64,000 nucleotides of DNA from Enoplosus armatus (lineage: Eukaryota; Chordata; Actinopteri; Centrarchiformes; Enoplosidae): contig NC_092190.1 of NCBI RefSeq assembly GCF_043641665.1, positions 25,436,010 to 25,500,009 on the forward strand. The letters run 5' to 3'. Below are positions 10,381 to 22,007 of the stretch, piece by piece. A program made the translations under genes and the position numbers. The notes beneath the pieces are model-generated. The model was given only the letters and a program-made list of their open reading frames with translations. It did not search any database and was not told the DNA's origin. Position 1 is the stretch's first letter. Each line of letters opens with the position of its first letter.

Positions 10381-11284
10381 GCTAGCTAGTGAAGCCGTTA
10401 GCGGAGAATTTATGCAAATTAATCTATAGACCAACATGCATAACTGGTCAAAAATATTGGCGGTGGTTGACATCCCTAGTTACAACGTCATCACCTGTAA
10501 CGACTTTCATGAATATTTTTTTGGGATGGCGTCCGTGTACACTGCACTACATGTGTTTAAATCATACAGACACGTTTTGCTCATTAAAGAGTTACATAAT
10601 GAAGTCAAAGGTTTTGTGTTTGATCAGCAGCTGAAACAATCTCAGAATAAAAACCTCATGATTCTGTTGCTGGAAACACACTTTGGCTCCAAACTGGGAT
10701 TTTCCTACCTGATAACATCAGATTACAGCAGGAAGTGAGTAACTTCAGTGTGACAGAAACTTCATTTCATTCTTCTGTTTGTACTTTCAGCTCGTGTCTT
10801 GGGAATAATGTCTATATATCTATGTATCTATGTATAATGTGTACATCTGTGTATTTGTGTATGTTAATATATATTAGTGTATAATGGGTATATTTATATA
10901 TATTTTTGTGTATCTGTATTTCTGTGTATATCTGTGTGTATTGTGTGTGTTGTGTCTGTTGAATGAGACAAACTGACTGCAGACTGACTTTGTCGTCGTC
11001 AGTGATGTTTAACACTTCCTGACCTGCAGATGACATCAGAGGGTCATGTGACGATCACAGGGGAGAGTTTGTGACTGAAAGAGTGGCACAAATCAATCAG
11101 AGTCCTGCAGGGCTGGAGTCAGAGCCTGAGGCCGAGACCTCAACAACAGAGGAGTCAAGTATTGCTTCACTTCCAGTTTCTGTGTCTGGTAGTGTGTGTG
11201 TTTGGCTGCTCTAAGCTCAAACAAGTTATATTTGTTTGTTATATATTTCATTACAGCGGCTAATCAGCCGCTAACCACTTAAAC
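10381..11284. other. Possible hAT leader, then unassigned sequence
   Basis: Just upstream of the BED relic (minus strand) the sequence near 10480 reads TAGGGATGTCAACC, which resembles a hAT terminal repeat, so the element's end may be here. The 100-codon plus-strand frame 10436-10738 has no motif I recognise. A TATG/TGTA-rich microsatellite-like tract occupies about 10810-10950. Nothing else supported up to 11284. Confidence 0.35.
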
Positions 11285-12094
11285 GTATTCCCCCGCCTCC
11301 TTTAGCGATAATGGTAAATGTAATAAATGTCTATTTAGCGTGCTGGAGGCGAGGCTCAGCGAGTTGGAGGCGCGGTTCTGCACCATGGAGACAGCTGTAG
11401 TCAGCCAGCCCCCAGCAGCCGGTGCGGACTGACCCAGTGTAGCTCCTGTTAGCCGTCACCCGGCAGTTCCCGAGCAGCCGGGAAGCTAGGGAGGCTGGGT
11501 GACTGTCCGAAGGAAGCACAGCCCTAAGCAGAAGCCCATGGTTCACCACAAACCACTTCATGTTTCTAACAGGTTCTCCCCACTCAGCGACACACCCGAT
11601 GAGAAACAGATTCTGGTAATTGGCAGCTCCATAGTCAGAAACGTGAAGTGACACCAGCGACCAAAGTGAAATGCATTCCTGGGGCCAGAGCGGGCAACAT
11701 TGAATCAAATTTAAAACTGCTGGCTAAGGATCAGCGTAAATACAGTAAGATTGTTACTCACGTCGGCGGTAATGACTTCCGATTACGCCAATCGGAGGTC
11801 ACTAAAATTAACGTGGAGTCGGTGTGTACGTTTGCAAAAACTATGTCGGACTCCGTAGTTTTCTCTGGGCCCCTTCCCAATCTGACCAGTGATGATATGT
11901 TTAGCTGCATGTCATCATTCAACCGCTGGCTGTCGAGGTGGTGTCCAGCAAACGATGTGGGCTTCGTAGATAATTGGCAGACTTTCTGGAGGAGACCTGG
12001 TCTGATGAGGAGAGACGGCATTCATCCCACTTTGGATGGAGCGGCTCTCATATCTAGAAATCTGACCGACTTTATTAGTGAACCAAAACCGTGA
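11285..12094 (+). pseudogene. LINE ORF1 with SGNH esterase domain
   Basis: The N-terminal part reads VLEARLSELEARF (coiled coil) and then a basic linker, with stops at 11430-11432 (TGA), 11487-11489 (TAG) and 11649-11651 (TGA). The last follows a frameshift. Around that break the SGNH hydrolase blocks are clear: [12 protein letters not shown] (block I, serine), CIPGARAGN (block II, glycine), THVGGNDFR (block III, GxND asparagine) and [12 protein letters not shown] (block V, DxxH). The second part is open from 11648 to 12094. Esterase-type ORF1 proteins are known from CR1/L2-group LINEs including fish L2; their exact role in retrotransposition is unsettled. All catalytic residues are present but on two frames, so this copy is broken. 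Confidence 0.85.
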
Positions 12095-12184
12095 CAACCC
12101 AGAGTCCAGACCAGGAGGCAGAGTCGCAGTCCTACACGCTTCTCTGTGCTTCCATTAGAGCAGTTACCCACCCAAAACCCCATA

Positions 12185-12780
12185 ATGACTGTGTCTGCCC
12201 CCGACCACTTAAATTAATTCAATCAAAAATAAACAGGAGAGGAGTCAATAATAAAAACTTAATAAAAATTATAACCACAACTGCTATAGGCCAAAACAAT
12301 AGGAAAAGTGTGGACTGTTAAACATCAGATCTCTGTCATCTAAAGCTGCATTAGTAAACGAGATTTCTGATTCTGATTCTGATGAACTCTAGACCTAAAC
12401 TGGATTATAACTCATTTGAAAGCCTTTTTCTGAGTCTCTCACTCCCAACCTGGAAAACACTGAAGCCAGTCTTATTCGTTATAGTCTATCGCGCTCCAGG
12501 TCCATACTCTGAATTCTAATCTGAATTCTCAGAGTTTTTATCAGGTTTAGTCCTTAAAACAGACAAAGTCATTATCGTAGGTGATTTTAATATTCATGTG
12601 AAAGGAAATGGCGCTCCACCAAACTGGAGGAATCACGTTTAATTTGGCAAGATAGTCTTAGAATTTATAGGAAGGCCCTCTGTAAAGCCAGAGCAGCCTA
12701 TTACTCATCATTAATAGAAGAGAACAAGAACAACCCCAGGTTTCTCTTCAGCACTGTAGCCAGGCTGACAGAGAGTATGA
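12185..12780 (+). pseudogene. LINE ORF2 start and endonuclease remnants
   Basis: The ORF2 ATG at 12185 matches copy 3, but the C-run ten bases on is C5 here and C6 in copies 1 and 3, so the frame breaks at once. Remnants follow of the basic N-terminus, [14 protein letters not shown] sequence, and the DFNIHV segment. The region with the catalytic TETW motif is deleted and replaced by a 21-bp filler (12360-12380). From 12600 the sequence jumps to the linker (RKALCKARAAYYSS, ENKNNPRFLFSTVARL). Confidence 0.75.
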
Positions 12781-12819
12781 CAGACATGTATTCCTATAAC
12801 CCTCATCGGTAATGACTTC

Positions 12820-14474
12820 ATGAGCTTCTTTAATGATACAATTCTAACTATTAGAGACAGAATTGATCACCTCCTGTCTTCAGGTGGTATCTTACCTTCA
12901 AACACAGGAATCTCAGAAACAGCTGTAAAACCTGATATATATTTAGATTGCTTTTCTCCCATTGACCTTCACCAAATTACTAAAACCATCTCTTCATCTA
13001 AGCCATCAACTTGTCTCTTAGACCCCATCCCAACCTGGCTGCTTGAAGAGGTTTTACCTTTAGTCAGCACGTCTTTACTAGACATGATCAATCTGTCTTT
13101 ATTAACAGGCTACGTACCACAGTCCTTTAAAGTAGCTGTAATTAAACCTCTTCTTAAAAAGCCCACTCTTGATCCAGAGGTTTTAGCCAACTATAGACCT
13201 ATATCTCACCTTCCCTTTCTCTCCAAGATTCTTGAGAAAGCAGTCGCCAACCAGCTGTGTGATTTTCTACATGACAATAAGTTGCTTGAGGACTTTCAGT
13301 CAGGTTTCAGAGCTCATCATAGCACAGAGACAGCACTGGTGAAAGTTACAAATGACCTTCTAACTGCATCAGACAAACTGCATTCGACACCATTGACCAT
13401 AATATCCTATTACAGAGAGTGGAACATTTAATTGGCATCAAAGGAACCGCACTAAGCTGGTTTAAGTCGTATTTATCAGATCGATCTCAGTTCGTACATG
13501 TTAACGATGAATCCTCCATGTACACCAAAGTCAGTCATGGAGTTCCACAAGGTTCTGTGCTTGGACCAATACTATTCACCTTGTATATGCTTCCTTTAGG
13601 AGATATCATTAGAAAACACTCCATACATTTTCGTTGCTATGCGGATGATACCCAGCTATATTTATTGATCAAGCCAGAAGAACCTCATCAGTTAGCCAAG
13701 CTCCAAGCATGCCTTAAGGACATAAAGACCTGGATGACCTGCAATCATCTGATGTTGAACTCGGACAGAAGTTATTGTTCTTGGCCCTAAACACCTCAGA
13801 AACACAGAATCTGAGGATATTGTTACCCTAGATGGCATTGCCCTGGCCTCGAGCGCCACCGTGAGGAATCTCGGAGTTGTCTTTGATCAGGACATGTCCT
13901 TTAACTCCCACGTAAAACAAACTTCAAGGACTGGCTTCTTTCACCTCCGTGACATTGAAACATCAGGAAGATCCTGTCTCAAACAGATGCAGAAAAATTA
14001 GTCCATGCATTTGTCACGTCTAAGCTGGATTATTGCAATTCCTTATCATCAGGCTGTCCCAATAAGTCCCTGAAGACTCTCCAGCTGATCCAGAATGCTG
14101 CGGCACGTGTACTGACAGGAACCAGGAAAAGAGATCATATTTCTCCTGTGTTAGCTTCGCTGCACTGGCTCCCTGTAAAATCTAGAACAGAGTTTAAAAT
14201 CCTTCTCCTGACCTACAAAGCTCTTACTGGTCAGGCATCATCATATCTTAAAGAGCTCATAGTACCCTATTACCCCACTAGAGCACTCCGCTCCCTGAAT
14301 GCAGGGCTGCTTGTGGTTCCTAGAGTCTCCAAAAGCCGAACAGGAGCCAGAGCCTTCAGCTATCAAGCTCCTCTCCTGTGGAACCGGCTCACAGTTTGGG
14401 TCCGAGAGGCAGACACACTCTCTACTTCTAAGAGTGGGCTTAAAACTTTGCTTTTTGATAACGTCTATAGTTAG
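12820..14474 (+). pseudogene. LINE ORF2 RT domain, several breaks
   Basis: Frame 12820-13431 covers the RT N-terminal region ([43 protein letters not shown]). A deletion near 13377 removes LLDLSAA of box A. Frame 13419-13790 resumes with [25 protein letters not shown] (box B) and [10 protein letters not shown] (box C, YADD). A short loss near 13770 shifts the frame again, and another break lies near 13950. Frame 14148-14474 holds the C-terminal LASLHWLP to LLFDNVYS segment ending at the usual stop. Confidence 0.87.
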
Positions 14475-14887
14475 GGCTGGCTCAGGCCTGCCTGGACCAG
14501 CCCTTAGTTATGCTGCTATAGGCCTAGACTGCTGGGGGACGTCCCATGATGCACTGAGCTTTCCTCCTCTCCCTCTCCATCTTTACACATTCATGTCCCT
14601 CCAATGCATGTTACTAACTTTATATCTTCCCCGGAGTTTCTTTGTGCTTTGTCGTCTCGCAGGTTGCTGTGGATCGTGGTCCTGGTACGCCGGGCTGCTG
14701 CTGCCATGGGCCTGCTTGACTCTCATCACTACAGTTATTATGTTTAGTCATAGTTCTGTTACTATTAAAGCTGTTATTGCTATTATTAATGTCAGCTATT
14801 ATTACAGATGTAACTACTATTATCAGTCATATTTCCATTGTTATTATAATTATAGCTGCTATGACTACTGCTAGTGCTGCCATACAT

Positions 14888-15076
14888 CTCTGCCTGTCTG
14901 TATGTCTGCCTGTCTGTCGGTCTGTCCATCTGTGTTTCTACGTCTATCTCTCTCTCTGTCTCTTTCTGTCTGTCTATCTGTCTCTCCCCCTCTCTCTGTC
15001 TCCCTCCCTCTCTATGTCTCTCTCTCTCTCCAACCCAACCGGTCAAAGCAGATGACCCCCCCCCCCCCCCCCCCCC
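14888..15076 (+). repeat. CTGT/CTCT tract and C21 run in LINE 3' UTR
   Basis: About 145 bp of CTGT and CTCT repeats, then 'AACCCAACCGGTCAAAGCAG', then 21 uninterrupted C residues at 15056-15076. Copy 1 has only a short version of the tract and copies 3 and 4 intermediate ones, so it expands independently. The proline- and serine-leucine-rich open frames over this part are artefacts. Confidence 0.85.
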
Positions 15077-15465
15077 ATCTAGAGTCTGGCTCTGCTCGAG
15101 GTTTCTGCCTCTTAAAAGGAAGTTTTTCCTTGCCACTGTCGCCATAGTGTTTGCTCATGGTGGGACCTGTTGGTCTCTGTAATAACATTATAAAGAGTCG
15201 GTCTACACCTGCTCTATTTGTAAAGTGTCATGAGATGACTTTTGTTGTGATTTGGCTCTATATAAATAAAATTGAATTGAACTGAATAGATAATGTGCCT
15301 CCTTTAGTCCACTTCCTGTCCCCAGTCCCTCAGCATTTACAACCTGAACTTGTTCCTGTCTGTCCCCTGATGAGTCTTTAAAATACACCAGACTCAACAA
15401 GACAAACCCATGTTGCTACTCCTCAGTTCAGCAGTAGTACTAGCACATGTTGATCATCAATACAG

Positions 15466-15903
15466 ACACGGGACGATGGGAGGACGTGACAATGAGGGGA
15501 CGGGACGATGGGAGGACGGGATGATGGGACGATAGGAGGATGGAATAATGGGACGATGGTAGGACGGGATGATGGGAGGACGGGACGATGGGAGAACGGG
15601 ACAGTAGGAGAATGGGACGATGGGAAGACAGGATGATGGGAGGACGGGACTATGGGAGGACGGGACGATGGGAGAACGGGACTGTAGGAGGATGGGACGA
15701 TGGGAAGACGGGATGATGGGAGGATGGGACGATGGGAGGACGGGATGATGAGACGATGGGACTATGGGAGGACAGGACGATGGGAGAATGGGACAATGGG
15801 AAGACGGGAGGACGGGACGATGGGAGGACGGGATGATGAGACGATGGGAGGACGGGACGATGGGACGATGGGAGGACGGGATGATGGGACGATGGGAGGA
15901 TGA
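15466..15903 (+). repeat. GGGACGATGGGAGGAC minisatellite
   Basis: About 440 bp of roughly 16-bp units made of two related 8-mers, GGGACGAT and GGGAGGAC, with ATGATGGG and ACAGTAGG variants. Long plus-strand frames rich in M, G, R and D are produced by the repeat. Confidence 0.9.
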
Positions 15904-18600
15904 GACCTCTACCTCCAGTTCTCCTAAAGCTCCTCTGTCAGAGTATAAACTGCTCTACAACAGAGACCTGGTCCACACACAGTAAGAGACAGGAGGACAT
16001 CATGCTGAGACAGCTGTTTATACTCTGTGGATGCAGTGGAAACTGTGACTGAGGATGAAAACCACATTCTTCATCTCTAACATTAGAACTTCTTGTCATT
16101 TTTTGCTGATGTATTTATATATTAGTTGTGTGTTGCTGTGAATGTTGGTTGGTTTGTGAGAATTTGTCACTCTGATGAAGGACAGCAGTGTTGAGCAGAT
16201 CTGTTTGAGGTTTCCACATGCGTGACTTTAACATACATGTTTCAGATGTTTCAGGTCTAGTTCAGGTTGTTGAAGTAAAACCACTGAATGAAGGTGTCGA
16301 TGTTGAATAATAGAAACATGAATGTGCACAGTGTGTGTGGACTTCACAGATCAGATTCCTCTGAGGTCAAACGAGACGATCAGAGGTTAACCTACTCACC
16401 ATGAAGAGTCCTCTGTTCTATTCAGTATTTATCACTTAATTCATTCTGTTTGACCAGAGGCACTCCAGAATTAGCAGAGCTATGCGTGTCTGTCATGTTC
16501 AGTCACTAAAGACCAGACGCCATCTGAATAACAGATCCCTGAGGCCAGGCACAGGCCCGGTCCTGGACCGGACAAAAGACCCGTCTGTTGGTGGTGTCAC
16601 CCTGTTCAGATATGGCCGGGGGGTCTCTCAGTAGTACTCTTCGCCATTAGCATATCAACTTGGATTTGGGGGATTTTTGTGAATCTGTAAACAAAGTTTC
16701 CAACAGGACCGATGTGAGGAGCAGTCATAAAGCCTCCACTGTACAGCGGACACGAACAATGTGGAGCTGCGTAAAGGAATTCATGACCCGACTTCATCCA
16801 CAAAAGGCCTCTTTTTCACAGGAGGTCCCATCATATTTTTAGACTCCAGTCTGAGACTCTGTTTGCTACGAACACATGAGCTGTAGTTTATGACAGAGTC
16901 ATGTGAGGACGTCAGGTATCATGTTCAGATGTATTCTCACTTCGTATGACGCTTTTTACATGTATAACCTTTCGGGGTGTTTTACCACAGTTACATAGTC
17001 TGAGGACTGCAGTTTATGTCCACAAACATTTATAGCAGCACAGTTTGAGCTGTGGACATGGAAACAGACGACAATCACCTGGATTACCTCTGATAGAAGA
17101 CGACGTTGAATGTTTTATGATTATAAGGAAATGTCTAAAGTTAGAGGAAGAAACAGTTCCTAAAAAGAGCCGATTCCAACATTTCAAAAAAGAATCCATG
17201 AAGGTGAAAAACATTTCCAAACCATTATTTCATTTTTGAAAAGACAACATGTTTCCAGAAAGAGCACATTTTAATTTATGGATTTATGAACTTTTATCAT
17301 CAAAGATGGTCCATTACTTGAAACTGTGACACACTGAGACTGTGTGTGTGTGTGAGACGTCTACACCATATATTACCTTAAAAAACAGCATGTTTCCAGT
17401 GTTTGAAGTAACACAACACATTTTTGAAATATGATTTCTACACAGATTTATGGATGTTGACTGTCATTTAAAGGAGTTGATGTTGTGACGTCTGTCTGTT
17501 CTGGTTTGACAGAGTTTTGACTCTTGAAACAAAGAATGTAAATCGTGTCAAAACCACACACGTACTTTATATGAGAAGACCATCATATTTCATTCTGAAA
17601 GTTACTCACTTTAATAATATAATTTTCCAACCCTCAAAAATCACACCCTTTTTGAAGTGATCGAGAGACCCTTAACTTGGGTCATCTTAAGGTTCTGCTT
17701 AGGTTTTTTGGTCTTTTTATGATTTGTAGTAGAAATGTTACTCATGATTTTATTATTAATTCTGAATTGGTGTCATATATTGCATTTTATATATTTGTCA
17801 CACAGTGTTTTTGCTAGCAGGAATAAGAAACGTTCAATCTGAATGAGGCTTTCCTGGTTAAATATATGTTAAATTACAACATGTACAGTTTGTTACATCT
17901 AAACTTGTGACTCACCAGAGGAACTTCCTCTGACACATAAAAACAGGGACATCAACCCCCCTCATTCTTTTGTCGCACGACATTAAAAAGCTCCTTTTAA
18001 TGTCATAATGTGTAATTTTCAAATAAGATACGATGTCATATGAGTGATCCTGTGACTGCTGCATTATGGCTTCAGTGTTATTTGCTGCCACTATCAGAAG
18101 TCATGCTAATTAGTGGTTTTGGTGAAATGCACGAAGCCCCAGGGGGGAAAGGTTACAACACAAAGATCTGTTGTTACTTTTACTGTTGTTGATGTTATGG
18201 CTGGAAATGTGTTACCACTGTGCCAGGACAAACAAATAACAGTGGTTCAGCGGCTAAAACAAAAGCTTGACATTGTCTCTAAAAGTTGTGGGTCGACATG
18301 TGACCTGTCCATCTGTAATTAATAATAGGATATAATACATTTAAATACCTTTAATTACATAGAAGTCCAAAAATGCTAATGGTTTTTTAGAAGTTAATAA
18401 AAACTGTCATGCAGTTGTGTAACAGGGCTGTGACGTTCATATGAAAAGATTCTCTCACGGTGCAGTTGTAAAATAAATCACTACACCACAAAACATCTGC
18501 CTCCAGCTAATTTAGCAAACAGGTTTGGGTTAAATCCTCTTTTCGCACAGTATCTCTGCAGGATGTTTTAGGAGATCTTCTTATGTCTTCTCTAAAGTCT
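15904..18600. other. Non-coding, nothing recognised
   Basis: AT-rich single-copy-looking sequence. Short open frames (for example 16606-16803, 17014-17239, 18113-18322) have no motifs and overlap on both strands. No repeat that I can name. Confidence 0.5.
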
Positions 18601-18619
18601 GTGCGCTTAGTCCAGGACA

Positions 18620-18700
18620 TATCTAGCCTAGCTTAGCATAAAGACTGGAAGCATGGGGAAACTGCTAGCCTAGTTCCATCAAAGCCCAAAATCAACAATG
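18620..18700 (+). repeat. Dispersed repeat CTTAGCATAAAGACTGGAAG
   Basis: 'AGCCTAGCTTAGCATAAAG' and the following 'ACTGGAAGCATGGGGAAAC' closely match 40839-40900 (plus) and, in reverse, 41686-41708. I recognise it as common in fish genomes; class unknown. Confidence 0.55.
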
Positions 18701-19475
18701 TGTTTCCACTAAACCTCCTGCTGGTGATCGTTGCTGATCCAGTCCTACTCAGAAACAGTCAACTAGACAATTAAAGCAAGTGACAACGAGCTGGGGAGAC
18801 GGCTAGCCTTAGCTAAAGCTAAAACTGAATTTGCTAATTGATGAAATTGTTTAATTTCCCTTATCTGTAGTTAAAAATATCCATTTTGATGGACTGACAT
18901 CTTTGTAGTTCATTTTGTTTTCCACATGACTAAAAGAAGACACAGCTAAATCCATTTATAATGTAGACAAATAAAACCCAGCTAAACTGTTGCTAAAGCT
19001 AATGCAACTAGCTTAGCTATCTCAGTTTTGTCTCTAGTCAAATTCTAATTCTAATGCTGACTCTAAATCACATATTTAAATGTCTTATTATATTATAGGA
19101 TTTCAATGTAAATATAAATAGTAGACAGACTGACTTTAATGCTGTAAATAATTAAATGAAAGTTTATTTTCCTGAACAAACTAGTTGAAATGATTTGTGG
19201 ACTAAAAACACAGAGAATGAAAATACTACAACTTTAATTCTTTCCCTTGACTTTAAATTAATAGATGGATGAGAAGGATGGACAATGCTCCCTATAATCA
19301 AACATACATTAGAGCCTATATAAAAAACATAACATATGTAGCTACTTAAGTATATCTGCTACATATTTGCACGTATGGCTTTCAATATGTGTGAAAACAG
19401 ATATTGTATTGGAGTAAATGTCCATATATGTAAAAACATATAGTTTGTTATTGTGTGTATATGATATAAATATAA
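18701..19475. other. Non-coding AT-rich sequence
   Basis: Contains many GCTA/TAGC-rich stretches ('AGCTTAGCTA', 'GCTAAAGCTAATGC') typical of degraded fish repeats. No gene seen. Confidence 0.4.
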
Positions 19476-19736
19476 ATATCGATGGCCAAAGAGCAAAACC
19501 TCCTATCTGAAAAGTTTTTTTTTGAGAAACCAAACAAAACTTGTTGTTTTCTTGCAGAATGCTATTTGTTAAGGATACCCAATACATAATACACTGTTTT
19601 GGGACTATATTACTATATTATGTGTTAACAATACCGACTAGGTATTAGTGCTTCACAAAGTGAACATAGGAGGCTTTTCCCCACTTTTCCTGGATCATTT
19701 TGCAGATAGGAGGTTTTGCGCTTTGGTCATCGATAT
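19476..19736. repeat. Inverted repeat, 34-nt arms
   Basis: Arm one (19476-19509) and arm two (19703-19736) are reverse complements at 32 of 34 positions; the shared core is GCAAAACCTCCTATCTG. The spacer is 193 bp and AT-rich. It could be a foldback/MITE-like element or two opposite copies of one dispersed repeat. Confidence 0.75.
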
Positions 19737-19849
19737 AGTCCATTATTTATACATATGTGGTCATATATTTCACAGTTATGTAAGATAGTTATACATATAG
19801 TTATATATATGTTCTTGAACGGTCATATCAGAAGTAGTATGGTAAGAAA

Positions 19850-20230
19850 TTATCTCTCTGCCCCCCATCCTGCCCTGTAGGTGACTTGACACCCCCAGTC
19901 TGATGCTGACCCCCCTCCCTCAGTTGGTTAATGATCGTCCAAGTCCAGTGATGCAGCCTGAGGCAGATCACTGACTGGAACAAAATAAAGAGCCAGTGGT
20001 TGGGATGCCGTTGTTGAGGGGTGGAGGGGGGTCTAAATGGCACAGAATTCCTCCCTGAGCTCTGGACGCATGAAGCCCAACATTGTGCAGCTTCCACAAT
20101 GGACACACTGTCGACACGATGCGTCTAATTCAATTAGCCGGGAGACGGTGCATAAATTCCCCCAGAATTCCTCTGATGAGCGAGTGTTAGCCCCCAGTGA
20201 GGGGGGGGGGGGGCTGACTGAGTGCGCTCA
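19850..20230. promoter_or_regulatory. Candidate conserved non-coding block
   Basis: A stretch of more even composition than its surroundings, with homeodomain- and E-box-like words such as 'TCTAATTCAATTAGCC', and no stable open frame. It ends in a G13 run (20201-20213). The call rests only on texture and location upstream of zeb2; alignment to other fish genomes is the test. Confidence 0.2.
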
Positions 20231-20260
20231 GTAACCTGTGGCACACAATGAGGAGCCAGT

Positions 20261-20956
20261 CAGTCAGAAGACGAACTCTCGACCGTCGGACCTGAGCTTC
20301 ATTGTGCAGGGTCGAGGTCAGAGGTCACGACGATTAACGTCACAGAGCTTCATGTTCAGACCAAACTAAACGTAAAGTTCAGTCAGTTTGTCATTGAGGC
20401 CAAAAATCTGACAAACAAAAACCTACAAAGGAAAACAAACAAGAAGAAGCTTCAAGAAAACACTGGTGTGAAAGATTCCTCATGTTTTTAAAGGTTTTTG
20501 TGTTTTTAAATGTTCGGTTAATCCTGTAATTTAGTCCGGCATGTTAATCAGTAGAGTTTCGGGATAACTGATTACACCTGGAACTCAAAGACAATATAGT
20601 CGATTAATCAAATACAAATAAAGACGTTACAATAATAGAAATATTAAAATGATGATACTTTAGACCCTCTCTGTGTTCATTCGAGGTGCGAGTGTGTTTG
20701 ACTGGACTCACTGGCCAATCACAACTGAGTTAGACTTGTGCTTACATCGTAGGCTCCGCCACAGTCGACTCCATCACTGTCGTCGTGGCTGTAAAATGGT
20801 GGATAAATAGTTCACAACCACCATGAAATGACTTGTTTCACAATCAGCATTTGATCAATTCAGTCCAATAACATTTGGAAAGTCTAGAAGAGCAGCACAA
20901 TTTAATTCAAATTAGCACAGGGCTAAACCAGACATTAGTCCAGTTAAACAGTTAAA
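20261..20956 (+). repeat. 696-bp tandem duplication, copy A
   Basis: Starts at 'CAGTCAGAAGACGAACTC' and runs to the same motif at 20957. It is followed directly by copy B with no spacer and, reading through both copies, I found no difference. Contents look like ordinary non-coding sequence. Confidence 0.95.
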
Positions 20957-21652
20957 CAGTCAGAAGACGAACTCTCGACCGTCGGACCTGAGCTTCATTG
21001 TGCAGGGTCGAGGTCAGAGGTCACGACGATTAACGTCACAGAGCTTCATGTTCAGACCAAACTAAACGTAAAGTTCAGTCAGTTTGTCATTGAGGCCAAA
21101 AATCTGACAAACAAAAACCTACAAAGGAAAACAAACAAGAAGAAGCTTCAAGAAAACACTGGTGTGAAAGATTCCTCATGTTTTTAAAGGTTTTTGTGTT
21201 TTTAAATGTTCGGTTAATCCTGTAATTTAGTCCGGCATGTTAATCAGTAGAGTTTCGGGATAACTGATTACACCTGGAACTCAAAGACAATATAGTCGAT
21301 TAATCAAATACAAATAAAGACGTTACAATAATAGAAATATTAAAATGATGATACTTTAGACCCTCTCTGTGTTCATTCGAGGTGCGAGTGTGTTTGACTG
21401 GACTCACTGGCCAATCACAACTGAGTTAGACTTGTGCTTACATCGTAGGCTCCGCCACAGTCGACTCCATCACTGTCGTCGTGGCTGTAAAATGGTGGAT
21501 AAATAGTTCACAACCACCATGAAATGACTTGTTTCACAATCAGCATTTGATCAATTCAGTCCAATAACATTTGGAAAGTCTAGAAGAGCAGCACAATTTA
21601 ATTCAAATTAGCACAGGGCTAAACCAGACATTAGTCCAGTTAAACAGTTAAA
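20957..21652 (+). repeat. 696-bp tandem duplication, copy B
   Basis: Second copy of 20261-20956 in direct orientation, ending at 'CAGTTAAACAGTTAAAC' near 21653. Identity appears complete, so the event is very recent, polymorphic, or an assembly artefact. Confidence 0.95.
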
Positions 21653-22007
21653 CTTCTGAATATACACCCCTGAATCGTTACGTCGCGAAGACGTTTAATG
21701 TCCCAGACAACCTCTGTAGTCTCATTTAGCCATTTAGCTGTAGTCCAGTGTAAAGTATATATTTACAGACGTATTTTATGTGATAGAACAATACGTGATG
21801 TGTTAACCTCAGACCTCCTGCAGCACCCTGTAGAGTGGTTTCCATCACCATCCCTGCGCTGAATTCAAATGGTGTTTGATTCACAGAAAACAATGCATTC
21901 ACATACTGGACGAGGTTAGGAAGAGCTGTGCCATGAAATCAACATTTTAAAGAGGAAAACATGAATAAAGCTACAGAGATTCAAAAAGAAGACATCTTAT
22001 TTTTATT
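21653..22007. other. Non-coding, nothing recognised
   Basis: No frame, motif or repeat that I can support. Confidence 0.5.

Larger units (their letters stand above)
11285..15287 (+). mobile_element. L2/CR1-group LINE, copy 2 (most complete 5' part)
   Basis: Starts inside ORF1 (similarity to copy 1 begins near 11285) and runs to 'TATATAAATAAAATTGAATT' at 15287. It is the only copy here that keeps the ORF1 esterase. Damage includes in-frame stops in ORF1 (11430 and 11487), a frameshift at about 11649, a one-base loss in the C-run just after the ORF2 ATG (12185), a deletion with 21-bp filler at 12360-12380, a large deletion at 12600 (endonuclease C-terminus to linker), and a loss of about 42 bp at 13377 that removes the start of RT box A. 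The 3' UTR holds a long CTGT/CTCT tract and a C21 run. Confidence 0.93.

Noticed and set aside
10436..10738. 100-codon plus-strand frame as a small gene
   Set aside because: No motif, overlapping alternative frame, adjacent to the hAT relic; codon pattern not convincing.
15700..15985. Met/Gly/Asp-rich frames
   Set aside because: Encoded by the GGGACGAT minisatellite.
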